From assembly GCA_036656795.1 (NCBI GenBank), contig JAVXHR010000001.1, positions 1-64,000 of the forward strand: a stretch of 64,000 nt of DNA, written 5' to 3'. Position numbers and translations under genes: made by a program. Below the pieces are notes generated by a model, which was given only the letters and a program-made list of their open reading frames with translations, made no database searches and was not told the DNA's origin. Positions 7,130 to 16,715 of the stretch are shown in pieces (position 1 is the stretch's first letter; every line of letters starts with the position of its first letter). Origin of the DNA: CAUPWF01 sp036656795 (GTDB lineage Bacteria; Bacillota; Clostridia; Lachnospirales; Lachnospiraceae).

Positions 7130-9184
7130 ATGTCAAAGGAAAAGAAAACAAAGTTTATTACAAGGGATATTTTGAAAAATGCTATCTTAGGTGCTTTTCA
7201 AAAGTTGGACCCAAGATATATGATAAAGAATCCGGTAATGTTTGTAGTAGAAGTAGGGTTCGCTATTACGGTGATACTTACAATATGGCCAACGATGTTT
7301 GGCGATGATGCAAGACTTCAGGTGTTCAATGGGATTGTTGCACTGGTGCTACTCATTACAATTCTATTTGCTAATTTTGCGGAATCTGTGGCAGAGGGAC
7401 GAGGAAAAGCCCAGGCTGAATCACTGAAAAAGACCAAAAAGGATACAAAGGCACTACTGCTTTGTGCCAATGGAAGCAGAAGAGAAGTGAATGCTTCTGA
7501 ATTAAAAAAAGGGGATATTGTTCTTGTAGAGATAGGAGAAGTCATTCCCAATGACGGAGAAATTATAGAAGGAATTGCATCCGTAGATGAGTCGGCAATT
7601 ACTGGAGAATCGGCACCGGTAACTAGAGAAGCAGGGGGGGATTTTTCTTCTGTAACAGGAGGAACAACCGTAGTCAGTGACTGGCTCAAGATTAAAATCA
7701 CTTCTTCCCCGGGAGAATCTTTTTTAGATAAGATGATTTCTTTGGTAGAAGGAGCATCCAGACAGAAAACTCCCAATGAAATTGCACTTCATATTCTACT
7801 GGTTGGATTGACTATTATATTTTTAATTGTATGTGCATGTTTATATCCATTTGCAAGATATGCGGGAGTAAGCATTCCGATATCTGCGATGATTGCATTG
7901 ATGGTATGCCTGATTCCCACAACGATTGGTGGGCTATTATCTGCCATTGGAATTGCGGGAATGGACCGTGTGACAAGATTTAATGTGATTGCTATGTCGG
8001 GAAAGGCGGTAGAGGCATGTGGAGATGTAGATACGATGATTTTGGATAAGACAGGAACAATTACATATGGAAATCGTCTTGCCGCTGATTTTCTAATTGT
8101 AAAAGGGGTATCAAAACATGACCTGGTAGATTATAGTGTGATGTGTTCGTTAGAAGATGAGACACCGGAGGGAAAATCAATTGTAGAGCTTGGAAGAATG
8201 CAAGATACACAGATAAATATGAAGATGGCAGAACAGATGGAATTTATTGAATTTACAGCCCAGACAAGAATGAGTGGTGTGAATCTTCCAGACGGGGTTC
8301 GGGTACGAAAAGGTGCTTATGATGCAATTGTACATTATGTACAACAGGCAGGTGGTGCGATACCCGGCGATTTGGAAGGGATTGTAGCAGATGTTTCTAA
8401 TTTGGGTGGAACGCCTCTTGTTGTATGCAAAGACAGTACGATATACGGAGTGATCTACTTAAAAGATACTGTGAAACCGGGATTGGTGGAACGGTTTGCA
8501 AGACTGAGAGAAATCGGAATTAAAACAGTAATGTGTACCGGAGATAATCCATTGACTGCAGCAACCATAGCCAGAGAAGCTGGAGTGGACGGTTTTATTG
8601 CGGAATGCAAACCAGAAGATAAGATAGAAGAGATTAAAAAAGAGCAGGCACAGGGAAAGATTGTTGCCATGACAGGGGATGGGACCAATGACGCTCCTGC
8701 ACTGGCACAGGCTGACGTGGGATTAGCTATGAATAGTGGCACTACATCTGCCAAGGAAGCTGCTAATATGGTGGATTTAGATTCTGATCCAACTAAGATT
8801 CTAGAAGTTGTGGAGATTGGAAAGCAACTCTTAATTACGAGAGGATCCCTTACCACGTTTAGCATTGCGAATGATATAGCCAAATATTTTGCGATTATTC
8901 CAGCAATGTTTACCCTGATAATTCCACAGATGGAACTTTTGAATATTATGAAGCTTACGACACCGTTTAGTGCAATACTATCAGCACTTATCTTCAATGC
9001 AATTATCATTCCGGCTTTGATACCTATTGCGATGCAAGGGGTCAAATATAAACCAATGTCATCGGAGAAGATGCTACTGAGAAATATGGGAATCTTTGGA
9101 CTTGGTGGTGTGGTAGTGCCCTTTGTGGGAATAAAAATAATTGATATAGTAATAGCACCGATGCTTGCACTATTAGGTATATAA
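7130..9184 (+). CDS. kdpB: Potassium-transporting P-type ATPase subunit KdpB
   Basis: A 684-residue catalytic subunit that hydrolyses ATP to drive K+ uptake through KdpA. The actuator-domain motif ITGESAPV, the phosphorylation motif MILDKTGT with D306 (E. coli D307), the nucleotide-binding domain and the hinge motif MTGDGTNDAPALAQADVG are all intact. Hydrophobic segments flank the actuator domain and follow the hinge. It lies 22 bp after kdpA with its own AAGGAAT ribosome site. Confidence 0.98.
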   Translation: MSKEKKTKFITRDILKNAILGAFQKLDPRYMIKNPVMFVVEVGFAITVILTIWPTMFGDDARLQVFNGIVALVLLITILFANFAESVAEGRGKAQAESLKKTKKDTKALLLCANGSRREVNASELKKGDIVLVEIGEVIPNDGEIIEGIASVDESAITGESAPVTREAGGDFSSVTGGTTVVSDWLKIKITSSPGESFLDKMISLVEGASRQKTPNEIALHILLVGLTIIFLIVCACLYPFARYAGVSIPISAMIALMVCLIPTTIGGLLSAIGIAGMDRVTRFNVIAMSGKAVEACGDVDTMILDKTGTITYGNRLAADFLIVKGVSKHDLVDYSVMCSLEDETPEGKSIVELGRMQDTQINMKMAEQMEFIEFTAQTRMSGVNLPDGVRVRKGAYDAIVHYVQQAGGAIPGDLEGIVADVSNLGGTPLVVCKDSTIYGVIYLKDTVKPGLVERFARLREIGIKTVMCTGDNPLTAATIAREAGVDGFIAECKPEDKIEEIKKEQAQGKIVAMTGDGTNDAPALAQADVGLAMNSGTTSAKEAANMVDLDSDPTKILEVVEIGKQLLITRGSLTTFSIANDIAKYFAIIPAMFTLIIPQMELLNIMKLTTPFSAILSALIFNAIIIPALIPIAMQGVKYKPMSSEKMLLRNMGIFGLGGVVVPFVGIKIIDIVIAPMLALLGI

Positions 9185-9197
9185 CAATGAAATAATG

Positions 9198-9214
9198 CGT
9201 CTGCACGACAGACG
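9198..9214 (+). promoter_or_regulatory. Small hairpin before the kdpC ribosome site
   Basis: A perfect 6-bp stem CGTCTG/CAGACG with a 5-nt loop in the kdpB-kdpC gap, just ahead of GGGAGG. It parallels the hairpin before kdpA. No T-run follows. Confidence 0.4.
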
Positions 9215-9234
9215 GATAGGGAGGTCGAATTACA

Positions 9235-9891
9235 ATGAAATCTTTATTATCTATAATTAAAAAAGCAACCATCTTAACAGTGGCATTGATTGTAATATGT
9301 GGGGTAGCTTATCCACTGGCATTAACAGGCATTAGCCAACTGGTATTTCCAAAACAGGCCAATGGTAATCTTATTCAGATCGATGGAGAGATGGTTGGTT
9401 CCGAATTAGTTGGGCAACAGTTTACGGACCCAAGATTCTTTCAGGGCAGAGTGTCTTCTATTCATTACAACACCTATACGGAAGATGAGTTGATAGTGGG
9501 GTTAAAGGACGAAGTCGAGTATGAAGGTGTGGCATCAGGAAGTTACAATTATGGCACTACGAACCCGGCATTAAAAGAAAGGGTAGAGATGGACGTTCAA
9601 GAATTTCTGAAAAAACATGCAACCGTAAGACAAGAAGATATTCCGGCTGATTTATTAACTGCATCAGGTTCTGGATTAGATCCTCATATTAGTCCTAAGT
9701 CTGCACAGATACAGATTCCTGCTATTGCTCAGGCAACAGGACTATCAGAACAGGTAATTCAAGAAATCACAAAACGAAATACACAGCAGAAGATTATCGG
9801 AGTGTTTGGAGAAGAGAAAGTCAATGTTTTGAAAGCCAATATTGATATTGCATGTGAGATTGGACTCTTGAATGATACCCCGTATAAGTAA
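9235..9891 (+). CDS. kdpC: Potassium-transporting ATPase subunit KdpC
   Basis: A 218-residue subunit with one N-terminal membrane helix (about residues 9-30) and an extracytoplasmic domain. The family motifs GQQFTDPRFFQGRVS and SGSGLDPHISPKSAQIQIPAIA are clear; KdpC assists K+ affinity and complex assembly. It is somewhat longer than the E. coli protein (190), with extra residues around 90-140. It ends the kdpFABC run; a terminator follows at 9964-9995. Confidence 0.96.
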   Translation: MKSLLSIIKKATILTVALIVICGVAYPLALTGISQLVFPKQANGNLIQIDGEMVGSELVGQQFTDPRFFQGRVSSIHYNTYTEDELIVGLKDEVEYEGVASGSYNYGTTNPALKERVEMDVQEFLKKHATVRQEDIPADLLTASGSGLDPHISPKSAQIQIPAIAQATGLSEQVIQEITKRNTQQKIIGVFGEEKVNVLKANIDIACEIGLLNDTPYK

Positions 9892-9963
9892 TGGTCGAAC
9901 GAATGACCTTGACTTAAGAGGCCATCTGATTTAAAATGAAATAGAGGTTTGTTTTTCCTAAAA

Positions 9964-9995
9964 GTGCTCTCATGAAGAATGGGAGCACCTTTTTT
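9964..9995 (+). terminator. Terminator after kdpC
   Basis: A 10-bp stem (9964-9973 with 9979-9988, one G-T pair) followed by CTTTTTT. It separates kdpFABC from the NSS transporter gene. Confidence 0.8.
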
Positions 9996-10095
9996 ATTAT
10001 AGTAGCACCTTGTCATTACATTAAAATAAACCCCTCAGTACTTTGAGCAACATTGTCAACCATTCATAAAGGAACAAAGAGATTGGAGTGTTTTT

Positions 10096-11475
10096 ATGGA
10101 AAAGAAACAGGCAAACAGTAGTTTAGAGCAACCTCAATGGGGATCACGGTTTGGTTACATTATGGTAGCAGCAGGTGCAGCAATAGGACTTGGAAATATT
10201 TGGCGTTTTCCTTACCTCGCATATAGAGGCGGTGGTGGAATTTTCATCTTAGTATATTTAATGTTGATTATTATTATGGCACACCCTATGCTAAAGATGG
10301 AAAGTGCAATTGGACGTTATGGCAGGGCAAACGTAGCAGATGCGTTTGGTGTTGTGAATAAAAAAGCAAAGATTATTGGTATCATTGCAATTATCTGTAC
10401 GACACTTATCGACATGTATTATCTTGTTGTAGGTGGTTGGGTTGGAAAGTATACAGTGGATTATGTAATTGGAACGAATTTTGGTGAGGATACACAAAAG
10501 TATTTTGATAAGTTTACCTCATCTACGATAGCACCGATTATTTATTCGGGTATCTTATTAGTATTTGTAATCTTCCTGCTTTACTTTGGTATTACAAATC
10601 TGGTAGAAAAAGTAACAAAGGTTATGATGCCGGTTTTATTTATACTATTGATTATCTGTGGTATATGGGCAATTTTCTCTACAGAAGGTGCTATGGAAGG
10701 GTTGAAGTATTATTTGGTTCCGGATTTTAGTAAATTAACAGTGAAGACTTTTGCCGATGCGGCGACGCAAGTACTGTTCTCAATTGGTATTGGGTGGGGA
10801 ATTTTTATTACATTAGGAGCAAGTCTTCCGAAGTCCAATAATATTTCAAAAGATTCTATGTGGGTATGTGTATGTGATACAAGTGTAGCACTTCTTGCAG
10901 GATTCGTTGTTATTCCATCTGCATTTGGTGCAGGTGTTGATGTAGCAAAAGGACCATCTCTTATTTTTGTGGTTATGACACAGATATTCAGTAACCTTCC
11001 GGGTGGACGTATTATTGGTTGTTTCTTCTTTATTGCATTGATATTTGCAGTATTATCTACGCTATTTACAATTTTGGAGATTCCTGCAAAATGGGTAGAA
11101 GAACGATTTAAGATATCACATAAGAAAGCAACAATTATAACAGGGTTAGTTGTCTTTGCAGGAGATATTGTAGTATCACTTGGATTTGGTGTGTTGAGTT
11201 ATATAAGGATTCCGTGGTTAGACCTTCATGGTATCACACAATTAAATATGTACGATTGGCTTGACACGTTTACAGCATACATATTGCTACCACTTGGTTG
11301 CTTATTGATCTCTTTCTATGTTGCAAAGATATGGGGATTTGATAATTATGCAAAAGAAGTAACTGCAGATGGAAGAGATGGAAAAGTATCCAAGTTCCAG
11401 AAGATATTAAGTCTTGTAGTTGTTCCAGTTCTCATGCTTGTTGTTATCTTGAATTGCTTTGGTTTTATTCAATAA
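10096..11475 (+). CDS. Sodium-dependent transporter of the NSS (SNF) family
   Basis: A 459-residue polytopic protein of the neurotransmitter:sodium symporter family, which takes up amino acids or related solutes with Na+. The signature WGSRFGYIMVAAGAAIGLGN continues into IWRFPY near residue 35 and covers the Na+ and substrate site in transmembrane helix 1. About 11 hydrophobic segments are visible, the usual count for bacterial members. Terminators on both sides make it an independent unit inserted between kdpFABC and kdpDE. The substrate cannot be read from the sequence; tryptophan, tyrosine and branched-chain amino acids are known for relatives. Confidence 0.9.
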   Translation: MEKKQANSSLEQPQWGSRFGYIMVAAGAAIGLGNIWRFPYLAYRGGGGIFILVYLMLIIIMAHPMLKMESAIGRYGRANVADAFGVVNKKAKIIGIIAIICTTLIDMYYLVVGGWVGKYTVDYVIGTNFGEDTQKYFDKFTSSTIAPIIYSGILLVFVIFLLYFGITNLVEKVTKVMMPVLFILLIICGIWAIFSTEGAMEGLKYYLVPDFSKLTVKTFADAATQVLFSIGIGWGIFITLGASLPKSNNISKDSMWVCVCDTSVALLAGFVVIPSAFGAGVDVAKGPSLIFVVMTQIFSNLPGGRIIGCFFFIALIFAVLSTLFTILEIPAKWVEERFKISHKKATIITGLVVFAGDIVVSLGFGVLSYIRIPWLDLHGITQLNMYDWLDTFTAYILLPLGCLLISFYVAKIWGFDNYAKEVTADGRDGKVSKFQKILSLVVVPVLMLVVILNCFGFIQ

Positions 11476-11513
11476 GGTAGATTTTTAATAGGTGCTCTAT
11501 TAAAGTAATGAAT

Positions 11514-11558
11514 CCCGATATAAAAGGTTTTACTAAAACCTCTTATATCGGGGTTTTT
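11514..11558 (+). terminator. Terminator after the NSS transporter gene
   Basis: A long hairpin of nearly 19 bp with one mismatch (11514-11532 against 11534-11552, apex opened in practice) ending in GGGG and five T residues. Confidence 0.85.
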
Positions 11559-11592
11559 GTATTTGAAAAGAAGAATTTGGTTGTAATAACTC

Positions 11593-11613
11593 AACTTTAA
11601 TGCCATTTTAATA
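11593..11613 (+). promoter_or_regulatory. Putative KdpE-binding direct repeat upstream of the TPR-kdpDE unit
   Basis: TTTAATG at 11596-11602 and TTTAATA at 11607-11613 repeat with 11-bp spacing. The whole 21-bp block differs at only two positions from the block ahead of kdpFABC (5128-5148). A TATATT -10-like element follows near 11642. This suggests that KdpE controls its own operon; inference from sequence identity alone. Confidence 0.55.
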
Positions 11614-11718
11614 AAGATACTTAATTTTCTTACCCCTATTTTATATTAGAAAAGTTAGAATAAAGATAGGAATAAAGATGAAAAAAAGAAGAGCAACAAG
11701 CTCTTAGGGGGAATCAAA

Positions 11719-12069
11719 ATGAGAAAAGAAGAATTAAACCAATTATGTATAATTATAAAAGAAAGAGTTCAGGCACAAGAATATATGATAGCTGAGAAAG
11801 AGATTGATGATGTTATGGGCAGATATCCACATTCACCTATTCCACATAATTTAATGGGAATTCTATTAGAGGCGCAACACAGCCATACGTTAGCGATGAA
11901 ACACTTTAGAGCGGCCTATGCATTAGATCCAACATATGCTCCTGCACAATATAATCTGGATCGATGCTGTGCATTCTATCAGGAGGGGATAATAGCCTAT
12001 GAGGAACAGGACTGTCCGAGACATAAACAATTAGAATCTCCCATACAAGTTGAAGTATTATTTGCATAG
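11719..12069 (+). CDS. Small TPR-like protein ahead of kdpDE
   Basis: A 116-residue soluble protein. Residues about 10-85 read as tetratricopeptide-like helical pairs: HNLMGILLEAQHSHTLAMKH then FRAAYALDPTYAPAQYNL. I recognise no enzyme motif. It has an AGGGGG ribosome site and lies 84 bp before kdpD in the same orientation, downstream of the shared kdp direct-repeat element. It may therefore be co-expressed with the K+ sensor and act as a partner or adaptor. That role is inferred from position only. Confidence 0.75.
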   Translation: MRKEELNQLCIIIKERVQAQEYMIAEKEIDDVMGRYPHSPIPHNLMGILLEAQHSHTLAMKHFRAAYALDPTYAPAQYNLDRCCAFYQEGIIAYEEQDCPRHKQLESPIQVEVLFA

Positions 12070-12153
12070 AAAATAATAGAATCAATAGATTAAGATAGTA
12101 TATTTAAAACGTAAGTGTTAGAATAATGTCATCATATTAGAAAAGGTGAATGT

Positions 12154-14790
12154 ATGGAAGAAAAAGGAAAATTAAAAATATTCTTTGGATATGCAGCAGG
12201 CATAGGGAAAACCTATGCCATGTTGGAGTCTGCACATATGGCACAAGAAAATCATATTGATGTGGTGGCAGGCTATATAGAACCACATGCAAGACCGGCC
12301 ACGATGGAGATGATGAAAGGAATTGAAAGAATAGAACCACAAGAGATTGAATATCATAACATCAAGGTCTTGGAGTTTAATCTGGATCAAGCACTTTTAA
12401 GACACCCACAATTGATTCTAATAGATGAACTGGCACATACTAATGCAGCAGGTAGCAGACACCGTAAGCGTTATGAAGATATTAAAGAATTATTAAATGC
12501 AGGTATAGATGTATATACAACGGTAAATGTTCAACATATTGAAAGCTTAAATGATATGATCGCAGGCATTACGAATGTAGTGGTAAGAGAAAGAATTCCG
12601 GATTCGGTTTTTGATATGGCAAGTCAGATTGAGATGGTGGATATCCCTCCACAAGAGTTGATTCAACGTCTGGAGCAGGGAAAAATATATCAAGAAACAC
12701 AGGCACAAAGGGCATTGTCTAATTTTTTTGTTACAGAGAATCTTGTAGCATTACGTGAGATTGCATTACGCCGTATGGCAGATTGGGTGAATCAAGAACA
12801 GGAAAATAACCGAGATATGAAGGAACGAGAATCGGCGGCTACGGAACATATCTTAATGTGCCTGTCCCCCTCTCCTTCCAATGGCAAAGTGATTCGTCAG
12901 GCATCTAGAATGGCCAAAGCATTTCATGGGAAATTCACCGCATTTTATGTGGAAACTTCTGATTTTTCGGAACTTGACAAAGAAGATATGGAACGTCTTA
13001 GAGTCAATACCAAGTTGGCGGAACAATTGGGCGCAAAAACCATTACGTCCTATGGAAATGATATTGTAGAACAGATAGCAGAGTATGCCAAAATAGCAAA
13101 AGTCACAAAGATTGTATTAGGAAGAACATATACAAAAAGGCCATTGTTTTCGGTGCGGGAAAGTTTTTCTGATCAACTGGCAAAATGTGCGCCACAGTTG
13201 GAGATATTTTTGATTCCGGATACTTATGAAAAGGAATATATTAAAAAGAAGAAAAAAAAGAAAAATGAGATAGACAAGGGGAAATTCACTACGGATATCT
13301 TGGCAGTGAGTAGTATGTTACTATGTGCAACGATTATCTCACTTATATTGGATAGGTGGAACCTAAGTGATGCCAATCTAATTATGTCCTATATCTTAGG
13401 AGTGCTTATGGTGTCGCTGTTGACGCAGTATAGAATCTCCAGTGTATTGTATAGTGTACTAAGTGTCTTTGCTTTTAATTTCTTTTTTACAGAACCAAAG
13501 CGGACATTTTCTGTAGATGATCCCAGCTATATTGTAACATTTGTGGTGATGTTTCTGACTGCGGTATTAAGTTCTTCCTTAACGCAGAAAGTAAAAAAAG
13601 TTGCAAAACAGGCAGCTATGAAATCCTATCGTACAGAAATATTATTAGAAACGAGTCAGAAATTACAGCAATCACATAATATGAAAAAAATTGCGGAAGT
13701 AACTATGGAACAGCTAGGCAAATTGTTAAATAAAGAGATCTACTGTTTTATTGGGAATCCTATGGAACACTCCATTCCATTATTCTATTGTGCAAAAGGG
13801 AGTATACAAAAGGAATTACCCAAAGAAGAACTTGCGGTTGCTCAGTGGACATATAAGAATAATAAACATGCGGGATTTTCCACAACTACCCTGCCGGGGG
13901 CAAGATGCTTATATCTAACCGTCAGAAATGGAGAAAAGATATTCGCGGTGGTGGGCATCGAGATGGAAGGGAAGAAGAATACTGCCTTTGATGAAAGTAT
14001 TATGTCAGCAATTCTGAATGAAAGTGCGTTGGCATTTGGTAAAGAAGAGATGATTCAAAGAGAACAAAAAGTAGCAATTCGATTAGAACAAGAACAGCTG
14101 CGAGCGAATTTGTTACGTTCCATTTCCCATGATTTGCGAACACCCCTTACAAGTATCTCTGGAAATGCAGGCATGTTGATTGGAAATGGAGAGGGATTAA
14201 GTGTCACCACAAGACAACAGATGTATGAGGATATCTATGACGATTCTATGTGGCTTATTAATCTAGTGGAGAACTTACTCTCCGTTACCCGTATAGAGAA
14301 TGGAACCATGCAGCTGAACATGGTGTCAGAGCTGGTTGATGATGTGATTAGTGAGAGCTTAAAGCATATTAACAGAAAATCCAAAGAACATATAATTCAA
14401 GTCAAACAAGAAGATGATATGCTAGTAGCGAAGATGGATGCGAAATTGATTATGCAGGTGATTATCAATTTGGTAGATAATGCTATTAAGTATACAAACA
14501 AGGGCTCTTTGATTCAGATTATAACGAAAAAGGAACAAGAAAGTATTAAAATTGCCATTGCAGATAATGGGAATGGAATCAGTACAGAACAAAAAGAAAA
14601 GATATTCACTATGTTTTATACGGGAAAAGAAGGCGCCTCTGATGGACGTCGTGGTATGGGTCTTGGATTAGCACTTTGCAAGTCTATTATCAATGCACAT
14701 GGTGGAGAGTTATGTGTCTATGATAATCAGTCAAGAGGTACGGTATTTGAATTCACGCTTCATTTAGAGGAGGTAAAGTTAGATGATTAA
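12154..14790 (+). CDS. kdpD: Potassium sensor histidine kinase KdpD
   Basis: An 878-residue membrane sensor kinase that controls kdp expression. The order is: N-terminal KdpD domain with a P-loop-like GYAAGIGKTYAML (about 10-22) and the partner motif LILIDELAHTNAAGSRHRKR; a Usp-like domain (about 230-360); a lysine-rich stretch near 366-373; four close-packed membrane helices (about 383-485); a GAF-like region; HisKA with H659 in SISHDLRTPLTS; and an ATPase domain with NLVDNAIKYT and GMGLGLALCKS. Length is close to E. coli KdpD. The ribosome site is AAAAGGTGA. It overlaps kdpE by 8 bp, so the pair is probably translationally coupled. Confidence 0.97.
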   Translation: MEEKGKLKIFFGYAAGIGKTYAMLESAHMAQENHIDVVAGYIEPHARPATMEMMKGIERIEPQEIEYHNIKVLEFNLDQALLRHPQLILIDELAHTNAAGSRHRKRYEDIKELLNAGIDVYTTVNVQHIESLNDMIAGITNVVVRERIPDSVFDMASQIEMVDIPPQELIQRLEQGKIYQETQAQRALSNFFVTENLVALREIALRRMADWVNQEQENNRDMKERESAATEHILMCLSPSPSNGKVIRQASRMAKAFHGKFTAFYVETSDFSELDKEDMERLRVNTKLAEQLGAKTITSYGNDIVEQIAEYAKIAKVTKIVLGRTYTKRPLFSVRESFSDQLAKCAPQLEIFLIPDTYEKEYIKKKKKKKNEIDKGKFTTDILAVSSMLLCATIISLILDRWNLSDANLIMSYILGVLMVSLLTQYRISSVLYSVLSVFAFNFFFTEPKRTFSVDDPSYIVTFVVMFLTAVLSSSLTQKVKKVAKQAAMKSYRTEILLETSQKLQQSHNMKKIAEVTMEQLGKLLNKEIYCFIGNPMEHSIPLFYCAKGSIQKELPKEELAVAQWTYKNNKHAGFSTTTLPGARCLYLTVRNGEKIFAVVGIEMEGKKNTAFDESIMSAILNESALAFGKEEMIQREQKVAIRLEQEQLRANLLRSISHDLRTPLTSISGNAGMLIGNGEGLSVTTRQQMYEDIYDDSMWLINLVENLLSVTRIENGTMQLNMVSELVDDVISESLKHINRKSKEHIIQVKQEDDMLVAKMDAKLIMQVIINLVDNAIKYTNKGSLIQIITKKEQESIKIAIADNGNGISTEQKEKIFTMFYTGKEGASDGRRGMGLGLALCKSIINAHGGELCVYDNQSRGTVFEFTLHLEEVKLDD

Positions 14791-15499
14791 CGGAAAACCA
14801 ATTATATTAGTGGTGGAAGATGATGCGCCTATACGTAATCTTATTACTACAACATTAGATACACAACATTACAAGCATATGATAGCGGAGAATGGGGCAA
14901 GGGCTATCTTGATGATGACCTCAGAGAATCCAGATATTGTATTACTTGATCTGGGACTTCCGGATATGGACGGAGTAGACATCATTAAGAAGATACGTTC
15001 TTGGTCTGTGAATCCAATCATTGTAATTAGTGCAAGAAATGAAGACAAAGATAAGATTCAGGCATTGGATGCCGGAGCAGATGATTATCTTACGAAACCA
15101 TTTAGCGTAGAAGAATTATTAGCACGATTGCGTTCTACGTTACGTAGAATTCAGTATATAGAATCCAATGGAACTGTTAATGAAAGCGTCTTCCATAATG
15201 GAGAGCTGATGATCGATTATTCAGCGGCATGTGTGAAGGTAGGGGAACGGGAACTCCATCTGATGCCAATCGAATATAGTTTGCTTTGTCTGTTGGCAAA
15301 AAATGTAGGGAAAGTACTGACCCATCAGTTTATATTAGACAAGGTGTGGACCAATGCAATAGAAAGCGATCTGTCTTCTCTACGGGTTTACATGGCATCT
15401 TTGCGAAAAAAGATAGAGGGGACACAAAGTAAAGGAAAATACATTCAGACCCATATAGGAATTGGGTATCGTATGGTAAAAATAGAATCTGTATCTTAG
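14783..15499 (+). CDS. kdpE: Response regulator KdpE
   Basis: A 238-residue OmpR-family regulator. The receiver domain has the acidic pair ED/D near 12-14, phospho-acceptor D56 in VLLDLGLPDMDG and K at the TKPF motif. The C-terminal winged helix ends with SSLRVYMASLRKKI and IQTHIGIGYRMVK, typical of KdpE. It probably binds the TTTAATG direct repeats upstream of both kdp units. It starts inside the kdpD stop region with AGGAGG, and only 31 bp separate it from deoB, so read-through into the nucleoside genes is possible because no terminator is visible. Confidence 0.96.
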   Translation: MINGKPIILVVEDDAPIRNLITTTLDTQHYKHMIAENGARAILMMTSENPDIVLLDLGLPDMDGVDIIKKIRSWSVNPIIVISARNEDKDKIQALDAGADDYLTKPFSVEELLARLRSTLRRIQYIESNGTVNESVFHNGELMIDYSAACVKVGERELHLMPIEYSLLCLLAKNVGKVLTHQFILDKVWTNAIESDLSSLRVYMASLRKKIEGTQSKGKYIQTHIGIGYRMVKIESVS

Positions 15500-15530
15500 G
15501 ATAAATAAAAGTGGAATAGGAGAAAATCAT

Positions 15531-16700
15531 ATGGTTGACAGAAGGGTGTTTTTAATTGTATTAGACAGCTATGGAATAGGCGCAGAACCGGATGCAGAGA
15601 AATTCAAAGATGTAGGGAGTAATACATTAGCCTCGATTGTGAAATCAAAAGAATATGATACTCCGTGTATGAAACAATTGGGCCTTTTTAATATAGAAGG
15701 TGTTACTTGTGGTGAAAAAGAACGCAATCCTATGGGTGTTTATGGACGTATGCAGGAAGCTTCCAATGGAAAAGATACTACCATTGGACATTGGGAGATT
15801 GCTGGTATTGTATCTCAAAACCCATTACCCACATATCCCAAAGGATTTCCACCGGAGGTAATGGAGGAATTTAAAAAGCAGACAGGACGAGAGATTCTTT
15901 GCAATCAACCATATTCCGGAACAGAAGTCATTCAAGAATATGGACAACAGCACATGGATACAGGGGCTTTGATCGTCTATACATCAGCAGACAGTGTATT
16001 TCAGATTGCGGCTCATACAGAGGTTGTACCATTAGAATTATTGTATCATTATTGTGAGCTGGCAAGAAAGATATTAGTGGGGGAATATGGCGTTGGTAGA
16101 GTGATTGCGAGGCCATTTGTTGGACATGCACCTCATTTTACAAGAACCACTGATCGTCATGATTATTCATTGCACCCACCGAAACCAACGATGATGGACA
16201 TACTGGTAGAATATGGATATGCAACCTACGGAATCGGAAAGATATACGATATCTTTGCGGGACAGGGCATCGAACATACTGAAAGAATTAGGAATAATAC
16301 AGATGGAATGAACAAAGCCATAAAACAATTGGATACAGAGTTTCGCGGATTATGTTTTGTGAATCTTGTGGATTTTGATATGCTATATGGACATCGTAAT
16401 GATATAGATGGATATGCAAGGGCAGCGACAGAGGTAGATGTACAACTGAAACAATTTATAGAGCAGATGCAAGACACCGATATTCTGATGATTACGGCAG
16501 ACCATGGCTGTGATCCTGGATTTCCGGGTACCGATCATTCTAGAGAATACGTGCCACTGCTGATCTATGGAGCTGAGATTTATCAAGGTATTTCTCTGGG
16601 AACAAGACCAACATTCGCGGATATTGGAGCTACAATTTTGGATATCTTTGAAGTCCCCAATCGTACAGATGGAACCAGTTTTAAACATTTAATCATGTAA
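15531..16700 (+). CDS. deoB: Phosphopentomutase
   Basis: A 389-residue metalloenzyme of the alkaline-phosphatase superfamily that interconverts (deoxy)ribose-1-phosphate and -5-phosphate. Metal-ligand motifs are present: LIVLDSYGIGAEPDA near the start, DTTIGHWEIAGI and ITADHGCDPGFPGTDHSRE. It is the first of three nucleoside-salvage genes (15 bp to the next), so ribose-1-phosphate released by the two downstream phosphorylases would be channelled into the pentose pathway. The start has an AGGAGA ribosome site. Confidence 0.97.
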   Translation: MVDRRVFLIVLDSYGIGAEPDAEKFKDVGSNTLASIVKSKEYDTPCMKQLGLFNIEGVTCGEKERNPMGVYGRMQEASNGKDTTIGHWEIAGIVSQNPLPTYPKGFPPEVMEEFKKQTGREILCNQPYSGTEVIQEYGQQHMDTGALIVYTSADSVFQIAAHTEVVPLELLYHYCELARKILVGEYGVGRVIARPFVGHAPHFTRTTDRHDYSLHPPKPTMMDILVEYGYATYGIGKIYDIFAGQGIEHTERIRNNTDGMNKAIKQLDTEFRGLCFVNLVDFDMLYGHRNDIDGYARAATEVDVQLKQFIEQMQDTDILMITADHGCDPGFPGTDHSREYVPLLIYGAEIYQGISLGTRPTFADIGATILDIFEVPNRTDGTSFKHLIM

Positions 16701-16715
16701 AAAGGAGGAATTGCT

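Noticed and set aside
6864..7175. 103-residue plus-strand frame across the kdpA-kdpB junction
   Set aside because: Out-of-frame overlap with two strongly conserved genes; Cys-rich, random-looking product.
8455..9045. 196-residue minus-strand open frame opposite kdpB
   Set aside because: Antisense shadow of a conserved P-type ATPase; no recognisable domain or upstream signals.
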